Shown here piece after piece: positions 42,956 through 51,589 of a stretch of DNA of 64,000 nucleotides. The number at the start of each line of letters is the position of its first letter. Within the stretch, counting starts at the first letter, position 1. Made by a program: the position numbers and the translations under genes. The DNA is from CAIWHR01 sp963836265 (GTDB taxonomy: Bacteria; Pseudomonadota; Gammaproteobacteria; Burkholderiales; Casimicrobiaceae), in assembly GCA_963836265.1 (NCBI GenBank), contig CAWIIO010000005.1:248001-312000 (forward strand). Reading direction: 5' to 3'. Below the pieces are notes generated by a model that did no database searches, was not told where the DNA came from, and saw only the letters and a program-made list of their open reading frames with translations.

Positions 42956-44224
42956 ATGGCACGCTCGTTGCGCAGCGCGCAGCCCGTGAGGATCTATCGC
43001 GTCGGCGGCGCAGTCCGCGACGAGCTCCTGGGTCTTCCCGTCGCCGACCGCGACTGGGTCGTCGTGGGGGCGACGCCGGAAACGATGACTGCGTCGGGGT
43101 TCAAGCCCGTCGGCCGCGACTTTCCGGTCTTCCTCCATCCCGAAACGCGCGAGGAATACGCGCTCGCCCGCACCGAGCGCAAGCACGGGCGGGGCTACCG
43201 GGGTTTCGAGTTTTTTGCCTCGCCCGACGTGACGCTCGAAGAGGATTTGAAGCGCCGCGACCTCACGATCAACGCGATGGCGCGGGGCGAGGATGGGACG
43301 CTGATCGATCCGTTCGGCGGCGAGGCCGACCTTCGCGCCGGCGTGCTGCGCCACGTGTCGCCGGCATTCGCCGAGGACCCGCTGCGCGTGCTGCGCGTCG
43401 CGCGCTTCGCCGCGCGGCTCGGCTTCACCGTCGCGCCCGAGACCTCGGTTCTGATGCGCTCGCTCGTGGCGTCGGGCGAGCTCGGCGAGCTCCAGCCGGA
43501 GCGAGTCTGGCAGGAGCTCGCACGGGGCCTCATGGAGCCGCATCCGTCGCGGCTCTTCACCGTGCTGCGCGACTGCGGCGCGCTGGCGGCGATTCTGCCC
43601 GAGGTCGACGCATTGTACAGGGTAACCCGACGATCGAAGAGCGCTCGGGCGCTCGACGCGGGCGCGCGTCTTGCGCGGGCGCTCGATTACGCCGCGACGC
43701 GGCAATTTCCGTTGCCGGTCCGCTACGCGGTGCTCCCGCTCGGCCTCGGCCGCGTCCCACGCCCGCGCGCTGCGACCGGGCAGGCTCCAACCCGGGCACG
43801 CAGCGTCCGTCTGGCGGAGCAAATGTCGGCGCGGCTCAGAGTGCCGCTCGAATGCCGCGATGCGGCGAGGCTCGCGGCCCGCTGGCACTCACTCGTCCAC
43901 CGCGCAAGCGAGCTGCGCGGAGCGACCATCCTCGATCTGCTGCTGGCGGCGGACGCGCTGCGGCGTCCGGAACGGCTCGACACGCTGCTCGATGCCTGCG
44001 AATGTGATGCGCTGTCGCAGCCGGGTGCCGGCGCGGCGTATGCGCCGGGCGAATTCGTTCGTGCGGCGCTCGCGGTTGTCAGGGCTGTCGATGCGGCGGC
44101 CATCGCCCAGGGCGTTGCGGCGCGCCGGCGAACGCAGGAAGCGCCCCCTGGCCACCCGGTTGCTAAGGCCCTGCGCGCCGCGCGATTGATGGCGCTGCGG
44201 AAGTGGAGGAGACCCCGGAGCTGA
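42956..44224 (+). CDS. cca: CCA-adding tRNA nucleotidyltransferase with degenerate HD domain
   Basis: The enzyme builds or repairs the 3' CCA of tRNAs. The class II polymerase head is intact: YRVGGAVRDELLGLPVADRDWVVVGATP with the D-x-D pair, RRDLTINAMA, and EDPLRVLRVARFAARLGF. There are 422 residues, a normal length for the HD-containing form. The HD phosphohydrolase region is altered: where relatives have HDLGK this protein reads LGLGR (L262-G263), the upstream TGVH histidine is AGAR, and HHGH is replaced. CCA addition should remain; phosphatase and phosphodiesterase activity is probably lost. It begins about 60 bases after the mobile element. Confidence 0.93.
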   Translation: MARSLRSAQPVRIYRVGGAVRDELLGLPVADRDWVVVGATPETMTASGFKPVGRDFPVFLHPETREEYALARTERKHGRGYRGFEFFASPDVTLEEDLKRRDLTINAMARGEDGTLIDPFGGEADLRAGVLRHVSPAFAEDPLRVLRVARFAARLGFTVAPETSVLMRSLVASGELGELQPERVWQELARGLMEPHPSRLFTVLRDCGALAAILPEVDALYRVTRRSKSARALDAGARLARALDYAATRQFPLPVRYAVLPLGLGRVPRPRAATGQAPTRARSVRLAEQMSARLRVPLECRDAARLAARWHSLVHRASELRGATILDLLLAADALRRPERLDTLLDACECDALSQPGAGAAYAPGEFVRAALAVVRAVDAAAIAQGVAARRRTQEAPPGHPVAKALRAARLMALRKWRRPRS

Positions 44225-44350
44225 TGGCCCCGCCAGGCCGCCATCCGTTATGGTTCGAGCGGTCGGCAGGCGGCGCCGACTCCGCGCGGTGGCCTCGCGG
44301 CGAGGAACGATTTGGACACCGCGGCGGGAGCCTCTCCGGGCTCCGGGCCT

Positions 44351-44971
44351 TCAGATTCGATACGCCACCGCGCGCATGACGTCGGCGGCAAAGCGCATCA
44401 GGCCCTTCACCGGAAACGGCAGGTCGACGGCCCCGGCGGTCTGCGCCATCGCACCATGTCGAGCCTCGTCGTCGCGCATCTGCTCGACGATCGCCCGGCT
44501 CCGCGCGTCCGCGGCGGGGAGCCGCTCCATGTGGACGGTCAGGTGTTCCTCGACCTGGCGCTCTGTCTCGACGACGAAGCCCAGGTTGACGCGGTCGCTT
44601 GCGAGGCCGGCAGCGACGCCGATTGCAAACGAGCCCGCGTACCACAGCGGATTGAGCAACGAGGCGCGATCGGAGAGCTCGGCAAGGCGCTGCTGCGTCC
44701 AGGCCAGATGCTCCTCCTCCTCCCGCGCCGCCCGCGCCAATTCCTTGCGTATGGCGGGGTCCCGCGCGACCAGGGCCTGTGCGGCATACAGCGCCTGGGC
44801 GCAGATTTCGCCCGTGTGGTTGACGCGCATGAGGCCCGCCGCGTGGCGGCGCTCTTCCGGCGCGAACGGCGCATCGGCGATGTTCGCGCCGGGGACCGGA
44901 CGCGACGTCGTCGCAAGGCCGGAAAGTGTGCGCAGCGCCCGGTCGAAGCCGAGAACGAGATCGTCCACCAT
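44351..44971 (-). CDS. coq7: 2-polyprenyl-3-methyl-6-methoxy-1,4-benzoquinol hydroxylase
   Basis: The membrane-associated di-iron monooxygenase carries out the last hydroxylation of ubiquinone synthesis. The 206-residue protein has ferritin-like helices with iron ligands in RVNHTGEICAQALY, REEEEHLAWTQ, ETERQVEEHL and DDEARHGAMA. Length and order of ligands match Coq7/UbiF-replacing enzymes common in betaproteobacteria. It converges with cca, 126 bases apart, and its ATG opens the conserved domain. Confidence 0.93.
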   Translation of the reverse strand: MVDDLVLGFDRALRTLSGLATTSRPVPGANIADAPFAPEERRHAAGLMRVNHTGEICAQALYAAQALVARDPAIRKELARAAREEEEHLAWTQQRLAELSDRASLLNPLWYAGSFAIGVAAGLASDRVNLGFVVETERQVEEHLTVHMERLPAADARSRAIVEQMRDDEARHGAMAQTAGAVDLPFPVKGLMRFAADVMRAVAYRI

Positions 44972-45210
44972 CGGCGAATCCTAGCAGAATGGATCGCCGC
45001 GGGGGCGCGGCTGCCCGCGGGGGACGAGCTCGCAGCATGCGCACCTTCGCCTCTCGGCGCCGCGACGGCAGTCGCCGAACGCCCGCGTCCGCCGCGCCGA
45101 CCCCGACCGGATGCGACCGGACGCATCCGACACTGGCGACTAACCCTCGGCATCGCGATGCTCGGGAATCGCGGCGCGAAAGAGGTCCGCTCCCCGGGCT
45201 TGCAGCGCCC
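44972..45210. other. Non-coding stretch between coq7 and the porin terminator
   Basis: No gene is recognised here. It holds one perfect inverted repeat, CGGATGCG/CGCATCCG around ACCGGA (45108-45129), without a T-run. The coq7 promoter should lie near its left end, but no clear -35/-10 pair is seen. Confidence 0.5.
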
Positions 45211-45237
45211 AAAAAAACGGGCGCCCGAAGGCGCCCG
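45211..45237 (-). terminator. Intrinsic terminator of the porin gene
   Basis: On the minus strand CGGGCGCC, a TTCG tetraloop and GGCGCCCG are followed by seven T. It lies 55 bases past the porin stop and is the clearest factor-independent terminator in the window. Confidence 0.92.
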
Positions 45238-45292
45238 CGTGATCACTTCAAACCCAGCGATGAAGCAACGTTTGTTGAGATCTTGTTGGCTC

Positions 45293-46507
45293 TTACCAGA
45301 AGTGCACGAGGCCTAAGGCGTAGCCCTGCGGACGCGCGGAGTCGCCGCACACTGCGCCGTTGCCCGTGCAGACGTTGGGGATCTGGTTGACGTGGAAGTT
45401 GTAGGCGGCGTTCTTGTCGTTGTCGACCATCACATAGCCGGTGTACAGCAGCGTGCGCTTGGACAGCGGGTACGTGTAGGTGAACTCGTACATGTTCACG
45501 CCGGTCTGGTCGCCCATCGTGACCGCGCCCACGCGCGGGCACGTCGTCACGCCCGCTGCCGTCACGCAACTCGCCGAACCCGAGCCGTCGTTGCCGCGGA
45601 ACCAGGCGGCATAGAGCTGGCCGGGACCGAAGTTGCCGATCATGCTGAGGCCCCACATGTTGCGCTTGAGGTCGCCGTTGACCGGGACGGCGCCCAGCGT
45701 GGGCGCGTCGTACTTCACCTGTTCATAGACACCAGCGAGCTTGACCGGTCCGAACGTATAGGCGAGCGCGAAGGTGAGGCCCTGGTCGTGCGCCGCTTGT
45801 GTCGGCGTCCCGGTGCGCGTCTTGTTGTGCGATTCGTACGCGAACCCCGCCTGCAACGGGCCGTTGTTGTACAGGGCGTTCACCGTCCAGACCGCCGCGT
45901 GGTTGCGCTGCTGGGTAATGTCGCCGCCGGTGGTGTCAAAGCCGGCGACCAGGCCCGACATCGTGAAGCCCTTGATGTTCGGCGTGTCGTAACGGAGCGC
46001 ATTGGAGACGCGGTCGTCGAACGCGCCGCCGGCCTGGCTGTTGCCCACCCAGCCCGTGTTCGACCAGACGGCCGAGCTGCCGAAGATGCCGGTGATCAAC
46101 GTCGGGACGCTACCGAAGATCGGGGCGATGTCGTCGTACGGGGTCAGGAAGTAGCCGATCTTCGCCGTGCCCCAGCCGCCCTGCAGGCCGGCGTAGGTGT
46201 CGCCGCTCGTGGCGACGGCGCCGCCGCTGTCGGCGTTGAACCGCTCTTCAACCTGGAAAATGGCGTTGGTGCCGCCGCCCAGCGCCTCGGTGCCCTTGAC
46301 GCCGAGCCGCGACGAGTTCGAACTGACGCGGTAGTAGTTGCCCTTGACCTCATGCGCCGGCGTCGAGGTGTCCTGCTTGGCGTTGATGATGACTTCGGTA
46401 TCGAGGTTAAGGCGACCGTAGAGCGTCACGTTCGCAGTTTGCGCCTGCGCGGCCAGCGGCAGCGCAAACGCGCCGGCGACGGCTAGGGCGACGAGCTTTT
46501 TGTTCAT
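45293..46507 (-). CDS. Gram-negative general porin
   Basis: The 404-residue outer-membrane beta-barrel protein has a clean signal peptide (MNKKLVALAVAGAFALPLAAQAQ). TANVTLYGRLNLDTEV starts the barrel, and motifs such as SSRLGVKGTEALGGG and the terminal LGLVHFW, ending in aromatics, are typical of betaproteobacterial trimeric porins (OmpC/Omp32 type). It allows diffusion of small hydrophilic solutes. A strong AGAGGAGAG ribosome site lies eight bases ahead. It has a long leader and its own terminator, so it is a single-gene unit, probably highly expressed. Confidence 0.95.
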   Translation of the reverse strand: MNKKLVALAVAGAFALPLAAQAQTANVTLYGRLNLDTEVIINAKQDTSTPAHEVKGNYYRVSSNSSRLGVKGTEALGGGTNAIFQVEERFNADSGGAVATSGDTYAGLQGGWGTAKIGYFLTPYDDIAPIFGSVPTLITGIFGSSAVWSNTGWVGNSQAGGAFDDRVSNALRYDTPNIKGFTMSGLVAGFDTTGGDITQQRNHAAVWTVNALYNNGPLQAGFAYESHNKTRTGTPTQAAHDQGLTFALAYTFGPVKLAGVYEQVKYDAPTLGAVPVNGDLKRNMWGLSMIGNFGPGQLYAAWFRGNDGSGSASCVTAAGVTTCPRVGAVTMGDQTGVNMYEFTYTYPLSKRTLLYTGYVMVDNDKNAAYNFHVNQIPNVCTGNGAVCGDSARPQGYALGLVHFW

Positions 46508-46921
46508 GAAGTCTCTCCTCTAACAACAGAAAAATTTGGCAAGGAAACGACGTCCTCGTGCCTTTGCCATCGGAACCTTCTCAGGATTTGCGAGAAGCCA
46601 AGTTCATTGTGCCAAACCGGTCGCGCCCGTGGCAAGGTAAAGTCCGGATGACGCGCAGAGCTAAGCGAGCGTGTTGCTAAAACGCGACAATGAATGAGAC
46701 TCACGGCCCGAAACGCGGCTTGCAAACCCTCGGACATTCGCTTGAAAAGACGGCGCTAACGTCATGATCGAGTACGGAAAACTTTGGTTTCTCCCGCTTC
46801 GGGCGCTGCATTGGCCCTTGACACCGGTTTTCGATGTTTTTCCCCGGCGGAAGGGCCGCACCCAAACGGCGAATTCTTTGTTGCAGCCCCTCTGCGGCGC
46901 TTCCGCCTAGCCGGCGCCATT
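46508..46921. other. Divergent regulatory region between porin and WecA-like genes
   Basis: No gene is recognised. The part next to the porin is comparatively A+T-rich and should hold its promoter and leader. TTGGC occurs twice nearby on the minus strand (46597-46615) but no well-spaced -10 is evident. On the plus strand a perfect TTGACA stands at 46818-46823 without a good -10 at 16-18 bases. Confidence 0.5.
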
Positions 46922-47932
46922 ATGCCGGTATCGCCCGCCTCGAACTGGATGGCCGCGGGCCTCGCCGCGGCGCTGGCTGCAGGGGTGGTGATCGTCATCG
47001 TCCGCTGGGGCGGGCGGCTTCCGCAGGCCCATCCCAATGCGCGGTCGCTCCACAACCGCCCGGTGCCGCGGGTCGGCGGCCTCGCTGTCTGGGCCGGATT
47101 TCTTCCCGTTGCGCTGCTTTTCCCGGCGCCCGTTCCCGGGGGGACACTGTGGCTCGCCGCCTGGGCCGGGGTGGCGCTCGTGTCGATCATCGACGATTGG
47201 CGCGGCGTGCACGCAGCGACCCGGCTCGCCGTGCATGCGGTCGCGGCCATGATCGTGGCGATCGGCGTACTGCGTCCCGAAAGCGCGGGGTGGACCCCTG
47301 GGGGCTGGGTCGTCGGGGCGGCAGCGGCATGCCTCATCGTCTGGTGCGCGAATCTTTACAACTTCATGGACGGCAGCGACGGTCTCGCCGCGGCCATGAC
47401 AGTTTTCGGATTCGGCGGGTACGGCGCGGCGGCGATCCGGACGGGCGTTCCCGCAGAGGCTTATTTCGCGCTCGCTGCGGCAGCGCTGCCGCTGCTCGCC
47501 GCCAACGCGCCGCCCGCTCGACTGTTCATGGGCGACGTCGGCGCGGTGCCGGCGGGATTTCTGGCCGGGCTGTTCGGCGTTGCGGGATGCGTGGCGGGGA
47601 CATGGCCGGCCTGGTTTCCGGTGCTCGTATTCCTGCCCTTCGTCGCCGACGCGACGCTCACCCTGGTGCAACGGCTCGCGCGGGGCGAACCGCTGTTCGA
47701 GCCCCATCGCACCCACTACTATCAGCGCTTGAACCGGCTTGGCGCTGGCCACCGCGGAACGCTCGGCGCCTATGCCGCGCTGATGGCGGGAACGACGCTC
47801 ACCGCGGTCGGCGTGCTTTGGTTCGCGCCCGCGTACGGCTGGGGCGCGCTTGGCACGGGGATCGTCGTCGTGGCGGCTTTTTTCGCCGGCATTGATTATC
47901 ATTGGAGTCGACGCCGCGATTCCGCACGATGA
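46922..47932 (+). CDS. WecA/MraY-family sugar-phosphate undecaprenyl transferase
   Basis: The polytopic inner-membrane enzyme of 336 residues links a sugar 1-phosphate to undecaprenyl phosphate, starting O-antigen, capsule or similar glycans. Family marks are the early PNARSLHNRPVPRVGGLAV, the Mg-binding aspartates SIIDDWRG, the NLYNFMDGSDGLA loop and FMGDVGAVPAGFLAG. About ten membrane segments can be counted. The sugar is probably N-acetylated, as in WecA/WbpL, but this cannot be read from sequence. The ATG begins the first membrane segment. Its stop overlaps the next ATG (ATGA), coupling it with the dehydratase. Confidence 0.9.
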   Translation: MPVSPASNWMAAGLAAALAAGVVIVIVRWGGRLPQAHPNARSLHNRPVPRVGGLAVWAGFLPVALLFPAPVPGGTLWLAAWAGVALVSIIDDWRGVHAATRLAVHAVAAMIVAIGVLRPESAGWTPGGWVVGAAAACLIVWCANLYNFMDGSDGLAAAMTVFGFGGYGAAAIRTGVPAEAYFALAAAALPLLAANAPPARLFMGDVGAVPAGFLAGLFGVAGCVAGTWPAWFPVLVFLPFVADATLTLVQRLARGEPLFEPHRTHYYQRLNRLGAGHRGTLGAYAALMAGTTLTAVGVLWFAPAYGWGALGTGIVVVAAFFAGIDYHWSRRRDSAR

Positions 47933-49845
47933 CGCACCCCCGCAACTGGCGCGCCTGGCTCGCCTTCTTCCACGACGTCTGCGCCGCCGCGCTCGCCTGG
48001 GTGGCGATCTACTGGCTGCGTTTCAACCTCGACTTCAGGGCACCGGATTTCGTCGACGTGGCGTGGACGCTCGCGTGGATCGTACCGCTGCAGGGCGCGA
48101 TCTTCCTGGCGTTCGGTCTCTATCGCGGCCTCTGGCGTTTCGCGAGTCTCGTCGATCTGCAGCGCATCGTGCTCGCCGCCGGACTGGGCGCGCTGCTGAT
48201 CCCGCTGGTCCTTGTGATGCTGCGGCTGCACGCCGTGGTGCCAAGAAGCGTCTTGATCGTCTATCCCATCGTGTTGATCTTCCTGATGGCAGGCGATCGT
48301 TTCGCGTATCGGATCTGGAAGGAACACCGCCTGTACAGCCCCTTCGTCGCGCTGGGGGAGCCGGTGCTGGTGATCGGTGCCGGCGAAGCGGGCGAGCGTC
48401 TCACCCGGGAACTCGCGCACAGCCGGCACTGGAGAGTCGTCGGACTCCTCGACGACGACCCGGACAAGCATGGCCGGCAGCTGGGCAACGTCACCGTCTA
48501 CGGACCGATCTCGAGCCTGCCCGAATGGGCGAAGAAATACGGCGTGCGCAAGATCATCATCGCGCTGCCGTCGGCGGCGCATGGCGTGCGCCGGCGCGTC
48601 GTCGAAATCTGCGCCGCCATCGGGCTCGAGGCGCTGACGGTCCCGTCGTACGAGGAGCTGATCAGCGGCCGCTCGCCGCTCACCACGATCCGCACGATCG
48701 AGCTGGACGACCTGCTGGGACGCGATCCGGTCGAGCTCGACAGCGAAGGACTCGCCGAGTGGCTGGGCAATCGCGTCGTGCTCGTCACCGGCGCCGGCGG
48801 ATCGATCGGCGCCGGGCTCTGCCACCAGATCGCGCGGTTCCGACCGGCGCGGCTCGTGGTCTTCGATGTTTCGGAAGCCGCTCTCTACGAAATTCAGATG
48901 GCGCTCGGCGATGCGTTTCCGCAGCTGCCGCTCGTTGCGGTGGTGGGCGACGTCAAGCACGCGGCGCTCGTCGACGCGGTGCTCGACCGCGAGCGGCCGA
49001 GCGTGATCTTTCATGCGGCGGCGTACAAGCACGTTCCGCTGATGGAGGAGACCAACGCCTGGCAGGCGGTGCGCAACAATGCCTACGGAACGTGGGTCCT
49101 CGCGAGCGCAGCCATCGGGGCGAAGGTCGAGAAGTTCGTGCTGGTCTCGACCGACAAGGCCGTGAATCCGACCAACGTGATGGGTGCGACCAAGCGCCTC
49201 GCCGAGATCGTCTGCCAAAGCCTCCAGGGGAGCGGCACGCGTTTCGTGCTGGTGCGTTTCGGAAACGTCTTCGGCAGTGCCGGCAGCGTGATTCCCCGCT
49301 TTTCCGAGCAGATCGCCCGCGGCGGCCCGGTAACCGTCACGCATCCGGACATCACCCGCTTCTTCATGTCGCTCTCCGAGGCGACCCAGCTGCTGCTGCA
49401 GGCGGGGCTCCAGGGCAAGGGCGGCGAGATTCTGGTGCTCGACATGGGGGAGCCGATGCGCATCGTCGATCTCGCCCACGACATGATCCGGCTCTCCGGC
49501 GCCGATCCCGACCGGATCCCGATCGTGTTCACGGGTCTGCGCCCCGGCGAGAAGCTCTACGAGGAGCCGCTCGCGTCCGAGGAATCCACGCTGCCGACGC
49601 CGCATCCGAAATTGCGGATCGCGCAGGCGCGTGCGGCGCACCGCGAGGCGATCGGTCCAATGGTGGCGTGGTGCGAGCGCGATCGCGCCGCCGACGATGC
49701 CGAGGTCCGCGCCCGGTTGAAGACCTGGATTCCCGAATACCAGCCACCCGCCGGCGCCCCGGTGCAGCCAATCCCGACCGCGTCGGCGCACGGCGACACC
49801 GCGGGCCCGGCGCTCGTGCCGCTACGGGTGCCGCGGAGGCGCTAG
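47929..49845 (+). CDS. CapD/WbpM-type UDP-sugar 4,6-dehydratase
   Basis: The 638-residue membrane-anchored nucleotide-sugar dehydratase has four N-terminal membrane helices (to about residue 125). A first Rossmann-like domain contains VLVIGAGEAGERL. The catalytic SDR domain has VTGAGGSIGAGL (from G288) and the modified active site STDKAVNPTNVMGATK, with D409, and M418 in place of the usual Tyr next to K422, as in WbpM. Such enzymes turn UDP-GlcNAc into a 4-keto-6-deoxy sugar for surface glycans. Coupling to the WecA-like transferase supports one pathway. Confidence 0.92.
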   Translation: MTHPRNWRAWLAFFHDVCAAALAWVAIYWLRFNLDFRAPDFVDVAWTLAWIVPLQGAIFLAFGLYRGLWRFASLVDLQRIVLAAGLGALLIPLVLVMLRLHAVVPRSVLIVYPIVLIFLMAGDRFAYRIWKEHRLYSPFVALGEPVLVIGAGEAGERLTRELAHSRHWRVVGLLDDDPDKHGRQLGNVTVYGPISSLPEWAKKYGVRKIIIALPSAAHGVRRRVVEICAAIGLEALTVPSYEELISGRSPLTTIRTIELDDLLGRDPVELDSEGLAEWLGNRVVLVTGAGGSIGAGLCHQIARFRPARLVVFDVSEAALYEIQMALGDAFPQLPLVAVVGDVKHAALVDAVLDRERPSVIFHAAAYKHVPLMEETNAWQAVRNNAYGTWVLASAAIGAKVEKFVLVSTDKAVNPTNVMGATKRLAEIVCQSLQGSGTRFVLVRFGNVFGSAGSVIPRFSEQIARGGPVTVTHPDITRFFMSLSEATQLLLQAGLQGKGGEILVLDMGEPMRIVDLAHDMIRLSGADPDRIPIVFTGLRPGEKLYEEPLASEESTLPTPHPKLRIAQARAAHREAIGPMVAWCERDRAADDAEVRARLKTWIPEYQPPAGAPVQPIPTASAHGDTAGPALVPLRVPRRR

Positions 49846-49941
49846 CGGCAAGCTGAGACGAGGGGGCTCCGCGCGGGGAGCGCGCGCAGATGCGACCGAG
49901 GGGAGTCGACGCGGCGGCCGACCCGTCGGTGTTGAATTTGG

Positions 49942-50907
49942 TCAGCGGGTCGAAATCCCCGCGCTCGCAATCCTCGACAGCGCGGCGCGCACCGCGGCTT
50001 CGACCTCGTCCACCGGAATATTGGCAGCTTGCTCGTCGCGGCCGATCAGCGGCACGTGGTGCAACAACGGATTCGGCGATGCGCAGCCCTGCAGCAGGAT
50101 TCCCTGGCGCGGGTCCGACCACAGCGAGACGACTTCGAGCGGAAATCGCGCCGCGAGATAGTAAGCGGTCGTGAGCACGCCGCTGTCGGGGGCGATCAGC
50201 ACGCGACAGCGGTTTCGGATCACGGAGGCGAGCTCGAGGTAGCCGGTTCGCCCGCGGAGGTCGACGACATCGTTCCTCGCGTAGACGGACGCGGGCGACC
50301 GGCCGAAGAGCACCCAACGGATATCCGGCCGGTCGTCGAAGCGGTCGAAAAGTTCCCGCCAGGCGGCGGGTGGCCAATCCTTTCGATAGCGGTAATACCG
50401 CGCGGTTTCCGAATCGACGTGCGCACCGACCGTGATCGTGGCGGCCATCGCCGGCAGCAGCCGATCGGCGTAACTATCCCACCGCGGGTCCCAGGAAAGC
50501 GACGGCGGAAACTCGGTGCGTCGCCCGGCGAGCCACCGGTTCGGGTCGGGGTACGTGAAGACGACGGCGAAGTCCCGCGGCTCGAGACCCGTCGCGCTGT
50601 GGATGTCGGCCTCGCGAATCGGCGCGTCGCGGTCGAGTCCGGCAACGATGCGAACATCGTCGGCGTCGGTCATGCCGAAAGGGTCGGCGAGTTCGGGCCG
50701 CGTCACCACGGCGATGCGCGCGCCGGGGACCTCACGCCTTATCCGCGCGAAGATCGGGACGAGACACAGCGCGACATCGCCGAGACCGCGATTCCAGCAA
50801 AAGAGAATGCTGCGCCGGGGGTCGCGCGTCAGTCGCCGCACCGCGCGGTCGAGCGCGGTTCCGAGCAATCGGTCGGAGATCCGACGCAGTAACTGCTTGG
50901 GACTCAT
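49942..50907 (-). CDS. Glycosyltransferase family 9-like protein
   Basis: This 321-residue protein has the heptosyltransferase-type fold. The N-terminal domain reads ILFCWNRGLGDVALCLVPIFARIR, and the C-terminal domain has the donor-binding stretch CRVLIAPDSGVLTTAYYLA. GT9 enzymes add heptose or related sugars to the LPS inner core. The match to classic WaaC/WaaF is moderate, so the sugar is unknown. It begins eight bases after the DUF4254 gene and ends the three-gene minus-strand set that converges with the dehydratase. Confidence 0.8.
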   Translation of the reverse strand: MSPKQLLRRISDRLLGTALDRAVRRLTRDPRRSILFCWNRGLGDVALCLVPIFARIRREVPGARIAVVTRPELADPFGMTDADDVRIVAGLDRDAPIREADIHSATGLEPRDFAVVFTYPDPNRWLAGRRTEFPPSLSWDPRWDSYADRLLPAMAATITVGAHVDSETARYYRYRKDWPPAAWRELFDRFDDRPDIRWVLFGRSPASVYARNDVVDLRGRTGYLELASVIRNRCRVLIAPDSGVLTTAYYLAARFPLEVVSLWSDPRQGILLQGCASPNPLLHHVPLIGRDEQAANIPVDEVEAAVRAALSRIASAGISTR

Positions 50908-50915
50908 CCGCCGCT

Positions 50916-51533
50916 TCAGTCCCGCGGCGCCGCACCGCCGCCGAGCCGCGGATTGAGGCGCGGATCGTTGTACATCTTGAACTGCCGGTAGACGCGCCAG
51001 AAGGCTCGGCCCCGCGCAGCCAGGGCAAGCAGCGTGTCGAGACAGCGCGCGAGGTCGTCGGCCTGCTGCTCGAAACGCGCGAGCCTTTCCGCGCACGCCG
51101 CGCGGTGCGAGGCCGACGCATCGGTCCGGATCGATTGCGCGCGCATGTGAAACTGCTTGAGCGCGAGGATCGACAGCCGGTCGATCATCGATCCCGCCGT
51201 TTCCGAGTTGTGCCAGGCGTCGGCGGCGGGCTGGACGCCCTCGAGCCGGGCGAGCAACGCTTCGTCGATCCTCTCGATCGCGTCGTTGCGCTGCTGGTTG
51301 TAGCGGTCGATCGCGCGTTTGTTCGCGGCGATGTCGGCAGCGGGGACCTGCGTCCGCCGCGCGAGGTCTTCCTCGTCCCACAGCCGGATGTTGCAACGAT
51401 GGTTGGTTGCGATCCAGCGCCAGACACCCCCGTCTTTGTCGTCGTCGGGCGCCGCAGCGTCCGGGTCTTCGACGCCTGTCGCGTGGAACGCCCGGATCGT
51501 CGCGCTGCCGACGTCGGCGAAAAGCGGCGTCAT
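50916..51533 (-). CDS. DUF4254-family protein
   Basis: This 205-residue, mostly helical soluble protein has conserved stretches WRWIATNHRCNIRLWDEEDLAR, NQQRNDAIERIDEALL and HNSETAGSMIDRLSILALKQFHM. It matches the DUF4254 family as I know it, whose function is unknown and whose genes often stand beside LPS glycosyltransferases. Here it lies between a GT4 gene and a GT9 gene, close on both sides (56 and 8 bases). No catalytic signature can be named. The ATG chosen opens the conserved domain. Confidence 0.8.
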   Translation of the reverse strand: MTPLFADVGSATIRAFHATGVEDPDAAAPDDDKDGGVWRWIATNHRCNIRLWDEEDLARRTQVPAADIAANKRAIDRYNQQRNDAIERIDEALLARLEGVQPAADAWHNSETAGSMIDRLSILALKQFHMRAQSIRTDASASHRAACAERLARFEQQADDLARCLDTLLALAARGRAFWRVYRQFKMYNDPRLNPRLGGGAAPRD

Positions 51534-51589
51534 CCCGCGGGGAAGAGGTTCGGACCGCAGAGCGGCCGCGCGGCGCTCCGGGCCACGCT

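Noticed and set aside
46597..46617. TTGGCAC...TTGGC upstream of the porin on the minus strand, resembling a sigma54 -24/-12 promoter
   Set aside because: The spacing between the GG and GC elements is two bases too long; sigma54 promoters tolerate almost no spacing change.
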